The notes beneath the pieces are model-generated. The model ran no database searches. It was not told the DNA's origin and saw nothing but the letters and a program-made list of their open reading frames with translations. Below are positions 54,771-63,176 of a DNA stretch of 64,000 nucleotides, piece after piece. A program made the translations under genes and the position numbers. The DNA is from Paraburkholderia hospita (GTDB lineage: Bacteria; Pseudomonadota; Gammaproteobacteria; Burkholderiales; Burkholderiaceae): contig NZ_CP026107.1 in assembly GCF_002902965.1 (NCBI RefSeq), positions 558,001 to 622,000 of the forward strand, read 5' to 3'. Every line of letters begins with the position of its first letter. Within the stretch, counting starts at the first letter, position 1.

Positions 54771-55300
54771 TGTGGCAACTTCTCAAACAGATCGCACGCA
54801 CAGACATTCCGGCCGGGTCCGTCCCGGACACGAACGACGCGTGGATAACCACGCAACACCAGCAGATCCAGCAGGAGATTCTCGACGTGCTCGGTCGCGC
54901 GCTGTGCATTCGCCAGATCGACGCGGGCTCATGCAATGGATGCGAGCTGGAGATTCACGCGCTGAATAACCCTTACTACAACATCGAGGGTCTCGGCATC
55001 AAATTCGTCGCAAGTCCCCGGCATGCTGACATGCTCCTGGTCACCGGTCCGCTCACGCTGAACATGAAGGAAGCGGTCCGACGGGCATGGGACGCGACAC
55101 CCCATCCGAAGCTCGTGGTTGCTGCAGGCGACTGCGCGTGCACGGGCGGCATCTTCAGGAACAGCTATGCCGTGTGTGGGCCGCTTTCTGGCCTGCTTCC
55201 GGTGGACGTTGCTATTCCGGGCTGTCCGCCACCACCGATCGATCTGTTAAGAGGCATTCTCACGGCACTACGCTCGAGGCCGGACGCATTCGTGCCGTAG
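54770..55300 (+). CDS. hyfI: Hydrogenase-4 small-subunit-like protein (HyfI/NuoB type)
   Basis: Predicted 176-aa electron-transfer subunit. The four Cys for the proximal [4Fe-4S] cluster are intact: C55 and C58 (GSCNGCE), C122 or C124 (GDCACTGG) and C152 (PGCPPPP). The complex can therefore still move electrons even though the large subunit lacks its metal site. ATG overlaps the hyfG stop (TAATG). No HyfA, HyfH or other ferredoxin-like electron-entry subunit is encoded nearby. Confidence 0.92.
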   Translation: MWQLLKQIARTDIPAGSVPDTNDAWITTQHQQIQQEILDVLGRALCIRQIDAGSCNGCELEIHALNNPYYNIEGLGIKFVASPRHADMLLVTGPLTLNMKEAVRRAWDATPHPKLVVAAGDCACTGGIFRNSYAVCGPLSGLLPVDVAIPGCPPPPIDLLRGILTALRSRPDAFVP

Positions 55301-55319
55301 GCATTGCGGGAGAGAAATA

Positions 55320-55760
55320 GTGAACGGGTTAGGAGCAGTCTGCCTGGCATTGGTGCGCGGCACGTGGCCGCAGCTTGTCACGCTTGTGGGATTCCTGGTG
55401 GCAGTCGGCTTGAGGTTTCCGGGCTGGTTTGTCATTCTCTCGATCGCAGTTGTGGGCGCGGTCGTGTGGCACATTGGCCGCTGCCTTGAATCGGGCGGGG
55501 TGTCAGCGCTTCATGACCCTCTGCTGGGTGCCGTTCTCGTGGGCAGCGGACTGGCGTCGATAGTCCTCACGCTGAGATGGTGGTTCGTGGAAAAGCAGAT
55601 GCAGTTGCCCTCAGGCAGTCTCCTGTATCTGGCAGGCCATGCCGAAGCGACAACCAGTCCCACACTGGCGTGGTCAAGCGTACTGACCCAGCGGAGCTCA
55701 TGCCTGATTTTTCTTGCCATCGCCGCCATCTGGGCAATTCGTTGCGGTCGCGTGGACTGA
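55320..55760 (+). CDS. Hypothetical membrane protein after the hydrogenase-like operon
   Basis: Predicted 146-aa protein with about four hydrophobic helices (LVTLVGFLVAVGLRF, VILSIAVVGAVVWHIG, LGAVLVGSGLASIVL, LIFLAIAAIWAIRC). No family is recognised. The start is GTG at 55320 after GGGAGAG, only 19 bases beyond hyfI, so it belongs to the same transcript and may be a specific accessory subunit of the Ehr-like complex. Confidence 0.65.
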   Translation: MNGLGAVCLALVRGTWPQLVTLVGFLVAVGLRFPGWFVILSIAVVGAVVWHIGRCLESGGVSALHDPLLGAVLVGSGLASIVLTLRWWFVEKQMQLPSGSLLYLAGHAEATTSPTLAWSSVLTQRSSCLIFLAIAAIWAIRCGRVD

Positions 55761-55874
55761 GCGCCGAGACGGTCGGCGCCCGGCTCAATCATCTCTGCGT
55801 TTCCTGCCGGTCTGCGCCGTCGTGGGAATGCAAGCCGGGATAGCAGCGCGTGCAATGATGAACGTCTCGTTTGT

Positions 55875-56375
55875 CTACTGCCCTAGGTCTCTGGGCGTAC
55901 CGTGTTCCTTTCCACTGGCCGCCTCGGGAGTCACAGACGACCGGACCACGAGCACGGGAATGTCGCTGTGCGTGAGTACCTTCTGCGTCTCGCTGCCGAG
56001 CAGCAGTGCCCGTACCCCGCGACGACCGTGAGAGGCCATCACGATGAGATCGCATTTCTGCTGAATTGCAACGCTGATAATAGCTTCATACGGATGTGCT
56101 CGCGTCGCCGTTACGGTCTCGCATTCGACGCCAGCGAGGCTCGCTTCTTTCATCACAGCTCCGAGGTAGTCATCCGCGTGCTGGTGGGCGACCTGAAGAA
56201 ATCGTTCCTCAGTATCTGCAAGCATTTCCGGGCCGTACGCAAAAACGTGGAACTCCGGTATGACGTGAAGTGCCGTCATTTTCGCCTTGTTTTCGCCGGC
56301 GAGTGTCACTGCCAGCAGGATAGCGGATTCCGAGAGTGCCGAGCCGTCCGTCGGCACGAGTAGATGCGTGAACAT
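55875..56375 (-). CDS. Universal stress protein (UspA family)
   Basis: Predicted 166-aa cytosolic USP with the ATP-binding pattern VMASHGRRGVRALLLGSETQ followed by HSDIPVLVVR. It starts MFTHLLVPTDGSALSESAIL, a standard USP opening. It converges with the hydrogenase-like operon. USPs often accompany low-oxygen or energy-stress loci, which would suit the neighbour, but no shared operator was seen upstream. Confidence 0.92.
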   Translation of the reverse strand: MFTHLLVPTDGSALSESAILLAVTLAGENKAKMTALHVIPEFHVFAYGPEMLADTEERFLQVAHQHADDYLGAVMKEASLAGVECETVTATRAHPYEAIISVAIQQKCDLIVMASHGRRGVRALLLGSETQKVLTHSDIPVLVVRSSVTPEAASGKEHGTPRDLGQ

Positions 56376-56825
56376 GGCAATCCCCTGCGGCCAGACTCAA
56401 TTGCCACTGCGTTCCGTCTGGAGCCTGCCGCCTGAACCGGAACGACTGCTTTCAGTATAGTCGGCTAGTTGAAAGAATGCCGGTTTGCTGAGTTTCGACT
56501 GTGCTGAAACATGCGCACGCAGATTGCTCCAATCCTGGCTGATGAATTTGCAGCGGGACGATGTCGCCAGATGTTAAGGATGGTTAAATCCACCACTTCG
56601 GCGTTGATGCATGCGGGGCAACGTCCGAGAATGAAGCTGCGATGACCGTACCGCAAGTGGCATGTTCGAGTCGCAGCCGGTGGCTGCGGCTTCTTTTTCA
56701 GCGATGTGGGTGAGGTTGCCGCCGGACGTGCGGAACGGGAAACCGTGCGTGACATCGTATGGGATGTCGCGGCCCTAGGGATGTTCAACGGTCGATGTTC
56801 AATGAGTTTTTTAGGGAGTGAGGAA

Positions 56826-57050
56826 ATGGGAATCTTGGATAAGGTAGGCGAAATCGCGGGTGCGGTAGCGGCTGTCGAAGCGCTCGAGAAGGTTGATCCG
56901 GATGCAGGTCTGTTGACAAAGGCGGCGGCTGCCGTCGCCGGCTTCGAAGGTGCCGGCGCGATGGAATCACTTGTCGAAAAGAAGAGTGACAATGTGCAGG
57001 AGGCAGCCGAGGATCCGCAAGCCTCCGGCGCTCCGGAGTCTAAGGCGTAA
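56826..57050 (+). CDS. Small conserved-looking protein, 74 aa
   Basis: A 74-residue protein starting MGILDKVGEIAGAVAAVEAL with GTGAGGAA 5 bases upstream. It is Ala/Glu-rich, with an amphipathic helix and a short hydrophobic stretch (TKAAAAVAGFEGAGAMESL). The composition fits a small helical membrane-associated or stress-type protein; no function is known. Frames starting earlier (56706) are rejected for lack of a ribosome site. Confidence 0.6.
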   Translation: MGILDKVGEIAGAVAAVEALEKVDPDAGLLTKAAAAVAGFEGAGAMESLVEKKSDNVQEAAEDPQASGAPESKA

Positions 57051-57449
57051 CAGCGTCTGATACGCTAGCCGGCGCCGAGTGACATTGGACCGGCCGGGCT
57101 CGATATGCTGGCTGCTGCTGTCAAGGAGAGCAACGTGATGGCAGAGTGCTTGCGCGACGGTTGCTGCATAGATATGATGGGTCGTCCCAATCACATAACG
57201 CGGGGATTTGCCGGGCAAATCCCTTCGTACTTGTGTGAGCGCCAATTGCGCGGCAGTAAGGCTGGGTCCCGCACGTGATGGTTGTGATACGTCTTGTTGT
57301 CTCTTGCGCTCGTCGAACACTGCCTCAATACCTTTTCTGGTGACTTCCTCAAGGAAGATCAGACGCGCCCGGTAATATTCAGCGCGGAACCGTGCGTCGA
57401 GTAGCGTTTCGCGCCCGAATTTGCACCACACCACCTCATCGACATTCAA
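56967..57449 (-). CDS. Hypothetical protein, uncertain
   Basis: A 160-codon leftward frame starting MNVDEVVWCKFGRETLLDAR, with GGAG 6 bases upstream. The first 55 residues look like a genuine protein (YYRARLIFLEEVTRKGIEAV); the last part is Arg/Leu-rich and overlaps the 3' end of the 74-aa gene on the other strand, so the reading frame may have decayed there. No domain is recognised. Confidence 0.4.
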   Translation of the reverse strand: MNVDEVVWCKFGRETLLDARFRAEYYRARLIFLEEVTRKGIEAVFDERKRQQDVSQPSRAGPSLTAAQLALTQVRRDLPGKSPRYVIGTTHHIYAATVAQALCHHVALLDSSSQHIEPGRSNVTRRRLAYQTLLRLRLRSAGGLRILGCLLHIVTLLFDK

Positions 57450-57537
57450 CTCCGATGTGAACTCGCCCTAAAGAGAACTGGGTAATTGCAAGCTTTGCGA
57501 GACGCTTACCGGTCCTCCCGAAAAGGCGCATGCAAGT

Positions 57538-59049
57538 TCATGTCCCGTCGTCCATTCCCTTTGACGATATAGCCTTCCCGACAACGCAATTTCTTCCGGC
57601 GCGCTTTGCTTCATAGAGCGCGAGGTCCGCCGCATTCGTCAACTCACCGAGAGACACATGACTGGCTCGTGTACCGCTGGCACATCCAATACTTACGGTG
57701 AACGGTGGACATTCAGAGAGCGCATTCTCAACTTCCGCGCGTATCGCTTCGGCGACACGTTTAGCATGTGGGGCATTCGTGTCAGGAAGCACTACGACGA
57801 ATTCTTCGCCGCCATATCGAGCCGCGCAATCGCTGCGGCGCCGCACATGCTTTGTAATGCACTCAGCAAGGTGCCTCAACGCGCGGTCGCCCTCAGCGTG
57901 ACCGTGTCTGTCGTTATATTGCTTGAAATGATCGGCATCGACGTACAAAACTGACAGGCAACTGTCGTTGCGTTGTAGTCTCGCCCACTCGCTAGCGAGA
58001 CAGTCGTCAAGCGCGCGTCGGTTCCTGAGACCTGTGAGTGGATCAATTTGCGTGAGTTCCGTGAGGCGACCCTCAGCAGCAACGCGGTCCCTTAGCGCGA
58101 ACGCAAGAAGCCAGACCACGCTGCAAAAGCCCACGCCGATCGCGGACGCTGAAATTCCAACTATCCACGACAACTGCTTCCATGAAGTGAGGACGTCATC
58201 AAGCGCTGGAGCGACCACTGCGATCAAAGGCGTGCCGGGCACGCGCTGAAATGTGTACAGTCGTAATTCACCGTCGGCCGATGAGCGCCCCGCATAGAAC
58301 CCGGAATCCTGGCCAGCCATGCGTCGAAATGTGGCCGATTGGCTGAAATCGACAGGGTGGGATGATTTTAATGGCGGATTTCTGGCAACCAGCGTGCCAT
58401 CGGTGCGTATGATAGCTGTGACGCCGTGGGGACCCACATCAAGATTCTCAAGCAACTGTCCAAAGTACGCGACGTCAATCGCGACGATCGCCACGCCGTC
58501 GAACGATCCGTCCAGACGGTCAATCCTTCTGGTCAGGGCGATGGACACCGCTTCGCCCCTGGAACGCGCCCGATAGACGGCCGATATATAGAGGCCGACC
58601 TTTGGGGATTGCCGGTGAACCCGGAAATAGTCTCTATCGCTAAAATTCCAGTGATGGGTGCTCGAGCAACAACCGTCTATCAGGTTTCCGTACTGGTCCG
58701 TCAAACCTATTCCAGTCACGTAGCGAGAAATTGCGGCCCGGTTGAAAAGAACCTTATGTCGAACATTGACTTCCATATTTTGAATTGTCGGTTCGCGTAG
58801 CGTCGCTATGAGCGTCTGGAGAGACTGATCGGACGATTCAAGGGTATGCGAGATATTGTCCGATATGGCAGCGGCGACGTTCCGGGAGGTCCCATGGGCA
58901 TGCTGGATTGCCGTCCCCCTTGCGGCTAGCAGTGTCAGAAGACTGACACCTAGCAAGCCGGTAGCCAGCAGCGTTCCCAGTGCACCGACGATGAACGGGT
59001 GGCCGCCCGCAGTGGCGGTCACCCGCGTGAGAAGTTTATGAACAAACAC
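57538..59049 (-). CDS. Membrane-bound diguanylate cyclase with dCache/CHASE-like sensor
   Basis: Predicted 503-aa inner-membrane c-di-GMP synthase. A first helix at about 20-45 (FIVGALGTLLATGLLGVSLL) is followed by a periplasmic sensor of dCache type (about 48-300: HGVTAIIRTDGTLVARNP, SGFYAGRSSADGELRLY), a second helix (about 305-330) and a GGDEF domain. The catalytic motif is GGEEF (ARYGGEEFVVV) and an RxxD product-inhibition site lies five residues before it (RRSD), so the enzyme looks active and feedback-controlled. The start is GTG at 59049; no clear ribosome site. It acts alone here. Confidence 0.9.
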   Translation of the reverse strand: MFVHKLLTRVTATAGGHPFIVGALGTLLATGLLGVSLLTLLAARGTAIQHAHGTSRNVAAAISDNISHTLESSDQSLQTLIATLREPTIQNMEVNVRHKVLFNRAAISRYVTGIGLTDQYGNLIDGCCSSTHHWNFSDRDYFRVHRQSPKVGLYISAVYRARSRGEAVSIALTRRIDRLDGSFDGVAIVAIDVAYFGQLLENLDVGPHGVTAIIRTDGTLVARNPPLKSSHPVDFSQSATFRRMAGQDSGFYAGRSSADGELRLYTFQRVPGTPLIAVVAPALDDVLTSWKQLSWIVGISASAIGVGFCSVVWLLAFALRDRVAAEGRLTELTQIDPLTGLRNRRALDDCLASEWARLQRNDSCLSVLYVDADHFKQYNDRHGHAEGDRALRHLAECITKHVRRRSDCAARYGGEEFVVVLPDTNAPHAKRVAEAIRAEVENALSECPPFTVSIGCASGTRASHVSLGELTNAADLALYEAKRAGRNCVVGKAISSKGMDDGT

Positions 59050-59935
59050 GGTAATGAACTTGTAGGATTTTGGTCTATTCGTCTGCCCTGCGGATGTTCT
59101 TGACTTGGCGGCTTCACGACACGGCAGTCATGAGCAGGTTATCGGCTGGAAAAAGGAAAAATACAGGTCCGCCCGCGCGAACAGGCGTTTGGGAGTGAGA
59201 CGGACTGTGTCGATGTAAAGGAATCAGACACATGCTGTCTGAAAAGCCGACACATTGAGAATGTTTTGAAGGAAAAGTTAAATCCTTCATTTTTATGAAA
59301 GAGACGGAGTCCGAAAAAACATTTTTCGGGACCTAAACAGACACGGCTGGTCAAACTCCTTGGCAATCCTCGGCGCTTGCCAAAGGATGTCAGCCAGGGC
59401 TCAGTCTCACGCAAAGGAAAAAAAAGCCCGAAGGCCCGCCACGCGTGAGCAACAGTCAGTACGGCCTGCCGCTCCTCGACGGATCTCCGCAAAGTAGATA
59501 GACAGCAGTCTGCTTTCTAGAATTTTCAATGGCCGCAATGGGTTGACCGTACTCATTCACGAAGTCGCCCGAGAGCTCTCGTTGAACATTTCCGCGGCAG
59601 ATCTACGACACTCTCATTGAACCGGTGCTTTCGGCCATGAAGCGACGTTTGATTAGCGTTATCTAATGACGGAATTTTGGTGCGCACCCGACGTCGAAGA
59701 TAACTTGAGATTTGGTCATGCCTCTGCGTGGTTTGCCCCGGATCCGCAAAGATGGCGGTCGCGCGGAACGGTTCAAGGCCAATCGAGGAACGTGCAAGTT
59801 TCTAACTCGAAGCGAGCGACGGGACAGGCTTCGAGGCCGGGGCTGGGCGTCAAGCAATCGCAATGGTGACTCAGGAGGCGCGAACAAAAGCAAATGCGTC
59901 AACGCGCATTGTGAACAGGTAGCGTGAAGCGATCC
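59050..59935. other. AT-richer gene-free region
   Basis: Nearly 900 bases with lower GC than the surroundings, especially 59150-59340, which has A- and T-runs. The longest frame (leftward, 59139-59492) has unlikely composition and no ribosome site. No convincing gene, repeat or RNA was seen. Confidence 0.45.
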
Positions 59936-60991
59936 TTAATCGATGTAAAAGTAGGTGAGATGCCCGGCCTGACCGTGGAACTGCACCGCGATCTGATTCT
60001 CCGCGTTGACAACGCGTGCGGCTTGCGCCGTGTGGTTAACCTCATCCCGGATAAAGCGCGCGTTCGGCACGGACGGACTTGGGTTCCAGCCCCTGGTAGC
60101 GCGTCCGTCGGCACGATGGGTTTTGGGATCACCGGTGTGCAGCTTGGTGGTCTCCGTGCGTACTTCTGGGCCGGTCTTGGTCCAGGTGGTGGTGGTTTTC
60201 GTCGTCAGCCAGTTGCGGTTCTTGTAGCGGTAGTACAGATAGTTGGAAAGGAAGTGACCATCGATCGGCCCAGAGCCGGTAGTCATCAGATGATCCATGA
60301 CGACCTGCGGCGCACGGAAAGACTGGGATTCCAGGGTTTCGTTGTTAAGGAAACTGGAGGTAGCAAGCCTTTTCATGTCGGAGGGGAAGCAGTCGGTCAG
60401 CCATTGCCAAAGGATCATCGAACGATCAGGCGCGCGGTCGTCCTTGGACGGAGCGCGATAGTCGGCCGTCAGCGCATACAGGTCTGCAGCGGCAGTCACG
60501 GTGCCCCCCCACTTGGCGATGGCCAGCCACTGAAGGCTATGAGCATGCTCGCCATGACGCAAATCCATGCTGTCCTTCCAGAAAAGCTTATTGCGTAGCA
60601 TATAGCCGAGTTGCGGGTCACCCCCGATGAGCATGATGCCGATTGGCGCGTTGGGTGCCGTGTTGGCAGTAAAGCGATTCTCGAAACGGAAATTCATGCT
60701 GCGCGCCACCACGCCCATCGCGCGCGTAAACTTGTTGCGCATTTGTGGGTTAAAGGCACGATATGCGTTCCACATGTCGACCGACACCGCGTTCAGTTCG
60801 CGCTTGAAGTTCTCCGTATCGCAGAGAAAGTGAGCGATCTTGCCAAAGTCTTCCAGATAGGTCCTGTGCTGTGCCAGCGGAGTCGCGGTGACCGCTTTTC
60901 CAGCCGTCTTGTCCCACTTGGTGTAAGTGAACTTGTTGTCCTTGAGGCTCTTCAGCGCGTCGCCTGCAGTGTTGAATATGGTATTCGGCAT
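59936..60991 (-). CDS. Protein of unknown function, 351 aa (possible effector)
   Basis: Predicted 351-aa soluble protein, start set by AGGAG 8 bases before ATG 60991. It has no signal peptide, membrane helix or recognised enzyme motif. It starts MPNTIFNTAGDALKSLKDNK and is rich in Asn, Thr and Trp; a Lys/Thr-rich segment near 270-300 (TKTTTTWTKTGPEVRTETTK) looks like a flexible linker, and several HxH-like spots (RHGEHAHSLQW) could bind metal. The solitary setting between a diguanylate cyclase and decayed DNA would suit a laterally acquired secreted effector, but secretion is not shown. Confidence 0.6.
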   Translation of the reverse strand: MPNTIFNTAGDALKSLKDNKFTYTKWDKTAGKAVTATPLAQHRTYLEDFGKIAHFLCDTENFKRELNAVSVDMWNAYRAFNPQMRNKFTRAMGVVARSMNFRFENRFTANTAPNAPIGIMLIGGDPQLGYMLRNKLFWKDSMDLRHGEHAHSLQWLAIAKWGGTVTAAADLYALTADYRAPSKDDRAPDRSMILWQWLTDCFPSDMKRLATSSFLNNETLESQSFRAPQVVMDHLMTTGSGPIDGHFLSNYLYYRYKNRNWLTTKTTTTWTKTGPEVRTETTKLHTGDPKTHRADGRATRGWNPSPSVPNARFIRDEVNHTAQAARVVNAENQIAVQFHGQAGHLTYFYID

Positions 60992-61546
60992 GACATACTC
61001 CTCATCCATTGACAACGATACTGACGTGGTAGCGCCGCGATACGGCGCGACGCGTTCCGCTCCTGGTACACGCTGATTACTGCACATCTAGTCGTTCCGA
61101 ACCCTGAGGTTGAGCATGGCAAGGTTTTGCACTCGCATCAGTAAGATAGGTAGAATAGGCTGCAATTTAAAGCCTTGGCAAGTCACGTTGATAAGAAACG
61201 GGGCCGCCTTTTCATGACCATTTCGCGCTTAGGTCGCCCGATGCATGGATGATTCGCCCCCAAGTGTCGGTCTTCCTACTGATCCTGTCGGCGCGCGTAT
61301 CATGCTGCAACCAGGGCGTTTGCCTGAGCCAAGGGCGTGTTACCGAGCTCGGCTCGTGATACATGTTTGGCCGCTGCCGACTCGCTGTCCCATCAGAAAA
61401 CCGCGTAGCTCTATCGAATATCCCACCGGTGCGCGTGAACGCTGCCTCCGGACGCGGTGTGCAGATAGGGGGATTCCATGAAGCCACTGCGTTCCTCGAT
61501 CCGTTGCACGATCGACTGGAGCGCATCGTCAAAGCAGGGGGCGACC

Positions 61547-61670
61547 TAGCGGTGTCGGCCCGATGATATTCGTTGCGGGCTGATTCGATCGCTTTCATTG
61601 CTTCCTCTAGGTGGGTCCTGCCGCTTTTCCACTCGCCCAGTTTCAAGAGTGCGCCGCCTGTCGCCGAGCG
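61547..61670 (-). pseudogene. Tetratricopeptide (TPR) repeat remnant
   Basis: The leftward frame contains ATGGALLKLGEWKSGRTHLE, then EAMKAIESARNEYHRADTA, which matches one unit of the LGxxLxxLGERESGtaxLEEAVxAYREAL TPR type common in Burkholderia and related genomes. The frame on either side has no repeat units, so this is a fossil of a larger TPR protein. The flanking 61088-61546 and 61671-61868 stretches hold nothing recognisable. Confidence 0.45.
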
Positions 61671-61868
61671 TCGGCTATGGCGAGATCTCGTCGGCAAGGT
61701 GACCCGGTGAATGGCCGCTACACTTCAAAACGGGCCGCATAGATTCTAGGATATCGACCGTCAGCAACGGGTCGACACCGGTCCGATGACTCCTCATCGT
61801 GAAAGTGATTGCCGTGATAACCTCTGCTTATTCAACTGCGAGTCTTTCGCGGGTAGCGCAGATTGCGC

Positions 61869-62324
61869 TCACGCGCGTTGTGTCGTGGCTTTCGTCCGCT
61901 CGATCAGTTCGAAGACGGCCATGCCGGCAACCATTGCCGCCACGAAACCGACGGCCTTGGGGTAGCCAGCGCCCAGCGCAACGAGCGCGGGACCCGGGCA
62001 GAAACCGGCCAGTCCCCAGCCGATACCGAAGGCGGCGCTACCCAGAACCAGCCTTAGCGTGATGGCCGTTCTGACGGGAAGTTGCATCGGCAACCCAAGA
62101 TATGACCTGTCACGGCGTCTGGCCGCGAAAAATGCAAGTGAGCCGACCGCAATGGCGCCAGCCATCACAAAGGCGAGTGACGGGTCCCACCGGCCGGCCA
62201 GATCGAGGAAACCCAGCACCTTCGCCGGGTTTGCCATGCCTGACACCATCAGGCCAACCCCGAAAAGAAGACCGGCGAGCAATGCCGTAACCGGCGCAAT
62301 GAGCGTTGTCTTGAGGGCTGCCAT
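61869..62324 (-). CDS. YeeE/YedE-type sulfur transport family protein (second half)
   Basis: Predicted 151-aa inner-membrane protein with about four helices, one half of a YeeE/YedE-like sulfur-compound channel (thiosulfate uptake in characterised relatives). It has LVSGMANPAKVLGFLDLAG, a frequent opening of this half, and GWGLAGFCPGPALVALGAGY with the conserved Cys. GGAGG lies 7 bases upstream and the upstream partner ends 1 base away, so the two are translated as a pair. Confidence 0.9.
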   Translation of the reverse strand: MAALKTTLIAPVTALLAGLLFGVGLMVSGMANPAKVLGFLDLAGRWDPSLAFVMAGAIAVGSLAFFAARRRDRSYLGLPMQLPVRTAITLRLVLGSAAFGIGWGLAGFCPGPALVALGAGYPKAVGFVAAMVAGMAVFELIERTKATTQRA

Positions 62325-62325
62325 A

Positions 62326-62760
62326 TCAGCCTCCGATCAGGTGACGTTGTACAAAGACGGTCAGAAATCCTGCGGCCATGAAGGTTGCGGTGGCGATGAG
62401 CGAGCGCACAGACCCTCGGGAGAGACCACATACTCCGTGGCCGCTGGTGCAGCCGCTGGCATAGCGGGTACCCATGCCGACAAGAAACCCGGCCGCAAGG
62501 ATCGCGCCCCAGCTCGCCTCGATCTCTGCCTGTGCAGGTTTGCCCAGCAGTCCTGCGATGACCGGTGCGCCGACGAGCCCCGCCAGAAACGCGAGACGCC
62601 AGTTGACGTCATCGCGCGGCCAGGCCAGCAGGCCGCCGAGGATGCTGCTGATGCCGGCGACGCGCCCGTTGAACAGTATCAGCACGGCAGCCGCGATACC
62701 GATCACGAGCCCGCCTGTCAACGAGAGGCACGGTGTGAAATGACCAAGGTCGACCAGCAT
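62326..62760 (-). CDS. YeeE/YedE-type sulfur transport family protein (first half)
   Basis: Predicted 144-aa inner-membrane protein with the signature [19 protein letters not shown], where conserved Cys residues line the sulfur-conducting pathway in YeeE-type proteins. It is co-transcribed with the second half and follows the ArsR-type regulator by 14 bases. AAGGA lies before its ATG. Confidence 0.9.
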   Translation of the reverse strand: MLVDLGHFTPCLSLTGGLVIGIAAAVLILFNGRVAGISSILGGLLAWPRDDVNWRLAFLAGLVGAPVIAGLLGKPAQAEIEASWGAILAAGFLVGMGTRYASGCTSGHGVCGLSRGSVRSLIATATFMAAGFLTVFVQRHLIGG

Positions 62761-62774
62761 GATTCGCTTCCTTA

Positions 62775-63092
62775 CTACTTCGGGCAGAACTGTTCATAAA
62801 GTACGGCCATCACGGCGAGCGCGTGCGGACTCGCCACCGAATAAAAGATGTTCTTGCCTTCCCTGCGAGTGACTACGAGGTCGTTTTCGCGCAATACGCC
62901 CAGTTGCTGTGACAGCGTGGGCTGATGGATGCCAAGTTGTTCCTCGAGCTCACCGACCGACATCTCGCCTTGGGAAAGCTGGCACATCAGCAGCAGGCGG
63001 TCGGGATTGGCGAGCACCTTGAGCAGGGCGCACGCATTTGCGGCGCCGGCCTGCATCGTGGCGAGGTCGATGGTTAGACGAGTTCTTTTCAT
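62775..63092 (-). CDS. bigR: ArsR family sulfide-responsive regulator (BigR/SqrR type)
   Basis: Predicted 105-aa winged-helix repressor. It begins with a helix containing Cys21, then LLKVLANPDRLLLMCQLSQG and a recognition helix at HQPTLSQQLGVLRE. Cys37 and Cys103 are 66 residues apart, exactly as the reactive pair of BigR (42 and 108) and SqrR (41 and 107), which form a disulfide or polysulfide bridge with persulfides and release DNA. It is divergent from the persulfide dioxygenase gene with a shared operator region between. Confidence 0.9.
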   Translation of the reverse strand: MKRTRLTIDLATMQAGAANACALLKVLANPDRLLLMCQLSQGEMSVGELEEQLGIHQPTLSQQLGVLRENDLVVTRREGKNIFYSVASPHALAVMAVLYEQFCPK

Positions 63093-63119
63093 GGTCGAGA
63101 TTCAATCTATTTCAACATA

Positions 63120-63140
63120 ATATATTGTACGATATATTGT
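63120..63140. promoter_or_regulatory. Direct-repeat operator between bigR and persulfide dioxygenase
   Basis: ATATATTGT is repeated exactly, at 63120-63128 and 63132-63140, with ACG between. The centre (TATATTGTACGATATA) is also an imperfect palindrome. It lies 28 bases before the bigR start and 37 before the dioxygenase start, well placed for repression of both promoters by a BigR-type regulator. Confidence 0.65.
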
Positions 63141-63176
63141 ATGTGAATAGAATGATTTCATTCCCCGGAGATAGCC

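Noticed and set aside
48126..55300. Functional [NiFe]-hydrogenase
   Set aside because: Both Cys pairs needed for the Ni-Fe site are absent from the large subunit, and no maturation (hyp) genes are present.
59139..59492. 117-codon frame in the AT-richer region
   Set aside because: Phe/Arg-rich odd composition and no ribosome site; likely chance opening.
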